This document shows positions 5,278-5,870 of a stretch of 5,870 bases of DNA, in pieces. Made by a program: the position numbers and the translations under genes. The notes under the pieces were generated by a model. It was not told where the DNA came from. It ran no database searches and worked only from the letters and a program-made list of their open reading frames with translations. Origin of the DNA: Bacteroidota bacterium (GTDB lineage: Bacteria; Bacteroidota; Ignavibacteria; Ignavibacteriales; Ignavibacteriaceae); assembly GCA_023406915.1 (NCBI GenBank), contig JAEXTR010000100.1, forward strand, positions 1-5,870, in the 5' to 3' direction. Within the stretch, counting starts at the first letter, position 1. The number at the start of each line of letters is the position of its first letter.

Positions 5278-5870
5278 ATGATCAAAAAGCTAACTGCAAT
5301 ATTCATTAGCATACTTTTTATCTCTGTACCCTTGATGGCGCAGTCTTCCATCGTCATCGGCTCGAATACCGAAATCAATGCAGGCACTAATACTGATATT
5401 TGTGCCACATCCAAAACCGTTGATGGCACGCTATCCGGTAGTGGCACCTGGTGCACTGGTCCACTTCCCGTGGAACTCACCTTTTTCACTGCTTCGGTTT
5501 CCGGATCCTCCGTCCAACTCCTCTGGAGCACTGCGACCGAATCTCAAAACTACGGATTCGACATCGAACGACGCTTAGTTTTGGAAGCTTCCTGGCAGAG
5601 CATCGGCTTCATCCCTGGTAGCGGCAACAGCAACTCCTTGAAATCATATACCTATACCGATAATGCCATACCATCTGGTAGCTACCAATACCGCCTAAAA
5701 CAGATTGATACTGATGGTAGCTTCCAGTATTCGGGATTCGTGGAAGTTCTCATCGGCACCCCAACCGATTTTGCCTTATCCCAAAATTACCCCAATCCCT
5801 TCAATCCTTCCACTACCATCAACTTTGATGTACCGTTGCAGAGCGAAGTAACCCTCACACTGTTCAATGC
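5278..5870 (+). CDS. T9SS-secreted protein with C-terminal sorting domain (3' end beyond the window)
   Basis: 197 full codons are visible. MIKKLTAIFISILFISVPLMA is a signal peptide cut before QSS. A Gly/Ser/Thr-rich stretch with two cysteines (C42, C59; possible disulfide) leads to PLPVELTFFTASVSGSSVQL (62-81), WSTATESQNYGFDIER (83-98) and YQYRLKQIDTDGSFQYS (136-152). This is the beta-sandwich, fibronectin-like module often found just before the T9SS signal. FALSQNYPNPFNPSTTINF (165-183) begins the type A T9SS sorting domain, which directs export across the outer membrane and is then removed or anchored. The domain is normally 70-90 residues, so roughly 50 are probably missing and the whole protein may be about 245-255 residues. 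No catalytic domain is present, so it is likely structural or adhesive. The ATG at 5278 has AGG at 5270-5272; the overlapping ATG at 5274 is in another frame. Confidence 0.88.
   Translation, partial: MIKKLTAIFISILFISVPLMAQSSIVIGSNTEINAGTNTDICATSKTVDGTLSGSGTWCTGPLPVELTFFTASVSGSSVQLLWSTATESQNYGFDIERRLVLEASWQSIGFIPGSGNSNSLKSYTYTDNAIPSGSYQYRLKQIDTDGSFQYSGFVEVLIGTPTDFALSQNYPNPFNPSTTINFDVPLQSEVTLTLFN

Noticed and set aside
5424..5456. Two further TGGCAC matches that look like the -24 part of sigma-54 promoters
   Set aside because: Both lie inside the coding region of the T9SS protein, and neither has GC or GT ten bases after the GG; the nearest GC to the second copy is eight bases away.
5208..5578. 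Open frames of 107 codons (minus, 5208-5531) and 66 codons (plus, 5378-5578) over the T9SS gene
   Set aside because: They are other-frame reflections of a gene with a signal peptide, a beta-sandwich module and a T9SS signal in one continuous frame.

Overview
The window looks like a chromosome segment from the Bacteroidota/Ignavibacteriota/Kapabacteria-like part of the tree. The main clue is the last gene, which carries a type IX secretion (T9SS) C-terminal signal of the 'QNYPNPFNPSTTI' type, common in Ignavibacteria and relatives. Base composition is moderate, with AT-rich intergenic stretches. I cannot name a species. No tRNA, rRNA, CRISPR array, transposase or other mobile element was seen.

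Left part, minus strand (1-1823): a two-gene transcription unit. A sigma-54-dependent activator (GAF sensor, AAA+ domain, Fis-type HTH; FhlA/NorR-like layout) is followed after 13 bp by the 5' part of a 4-hydroxybenzoyl-CoA-thioesterase-like hotdog protein that runs off the left edge.

Centre, plus strand (1824-3250): a 197-bp divergent control region separates the activator from dps (ferritin-like DNA-binding/iron-storage protein) and a 1-Cys peroxiredoxin (Prx6 type). These two genes end at a strong intrinsic terminator. The control region holds three tandem 16-bp dyads of the form YAnC-GAWAT-N3-GTTR (1832-1886). About 70 bp further on lies a -24/-12 element, TGGCACG-N4-TTGTA, with correct spacing and one mismatch in the -12 dinucleotide (1957-1972). 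Regulator, enhancer-like sites, sigma-54 promoter and target genes are all in the right order and at typical distances. The most economical reading is a local sigma-54 circuit that drives an iron/peroxide detoxification pair. Dps and peroxiredoxin genes are usually linked to OxyR, PerR or a stationary-phase sigma factor, so this wiring is the most interesting part of the window.

Right part, plus strand (3308-5870): an exported polysaccharide deacetylase (CE4/NodB fold) with its own weak terminator; a 340-bp AT-rich gap with inverted repeats and one doubtful small membrane ORF on the minus strand; then two closely spaced genes for exported proteins. The first resembles the shaft of bacteroidal tail-fibre-like surface proteins. 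The second is a T9SS cargo protein cut off by the right edge.
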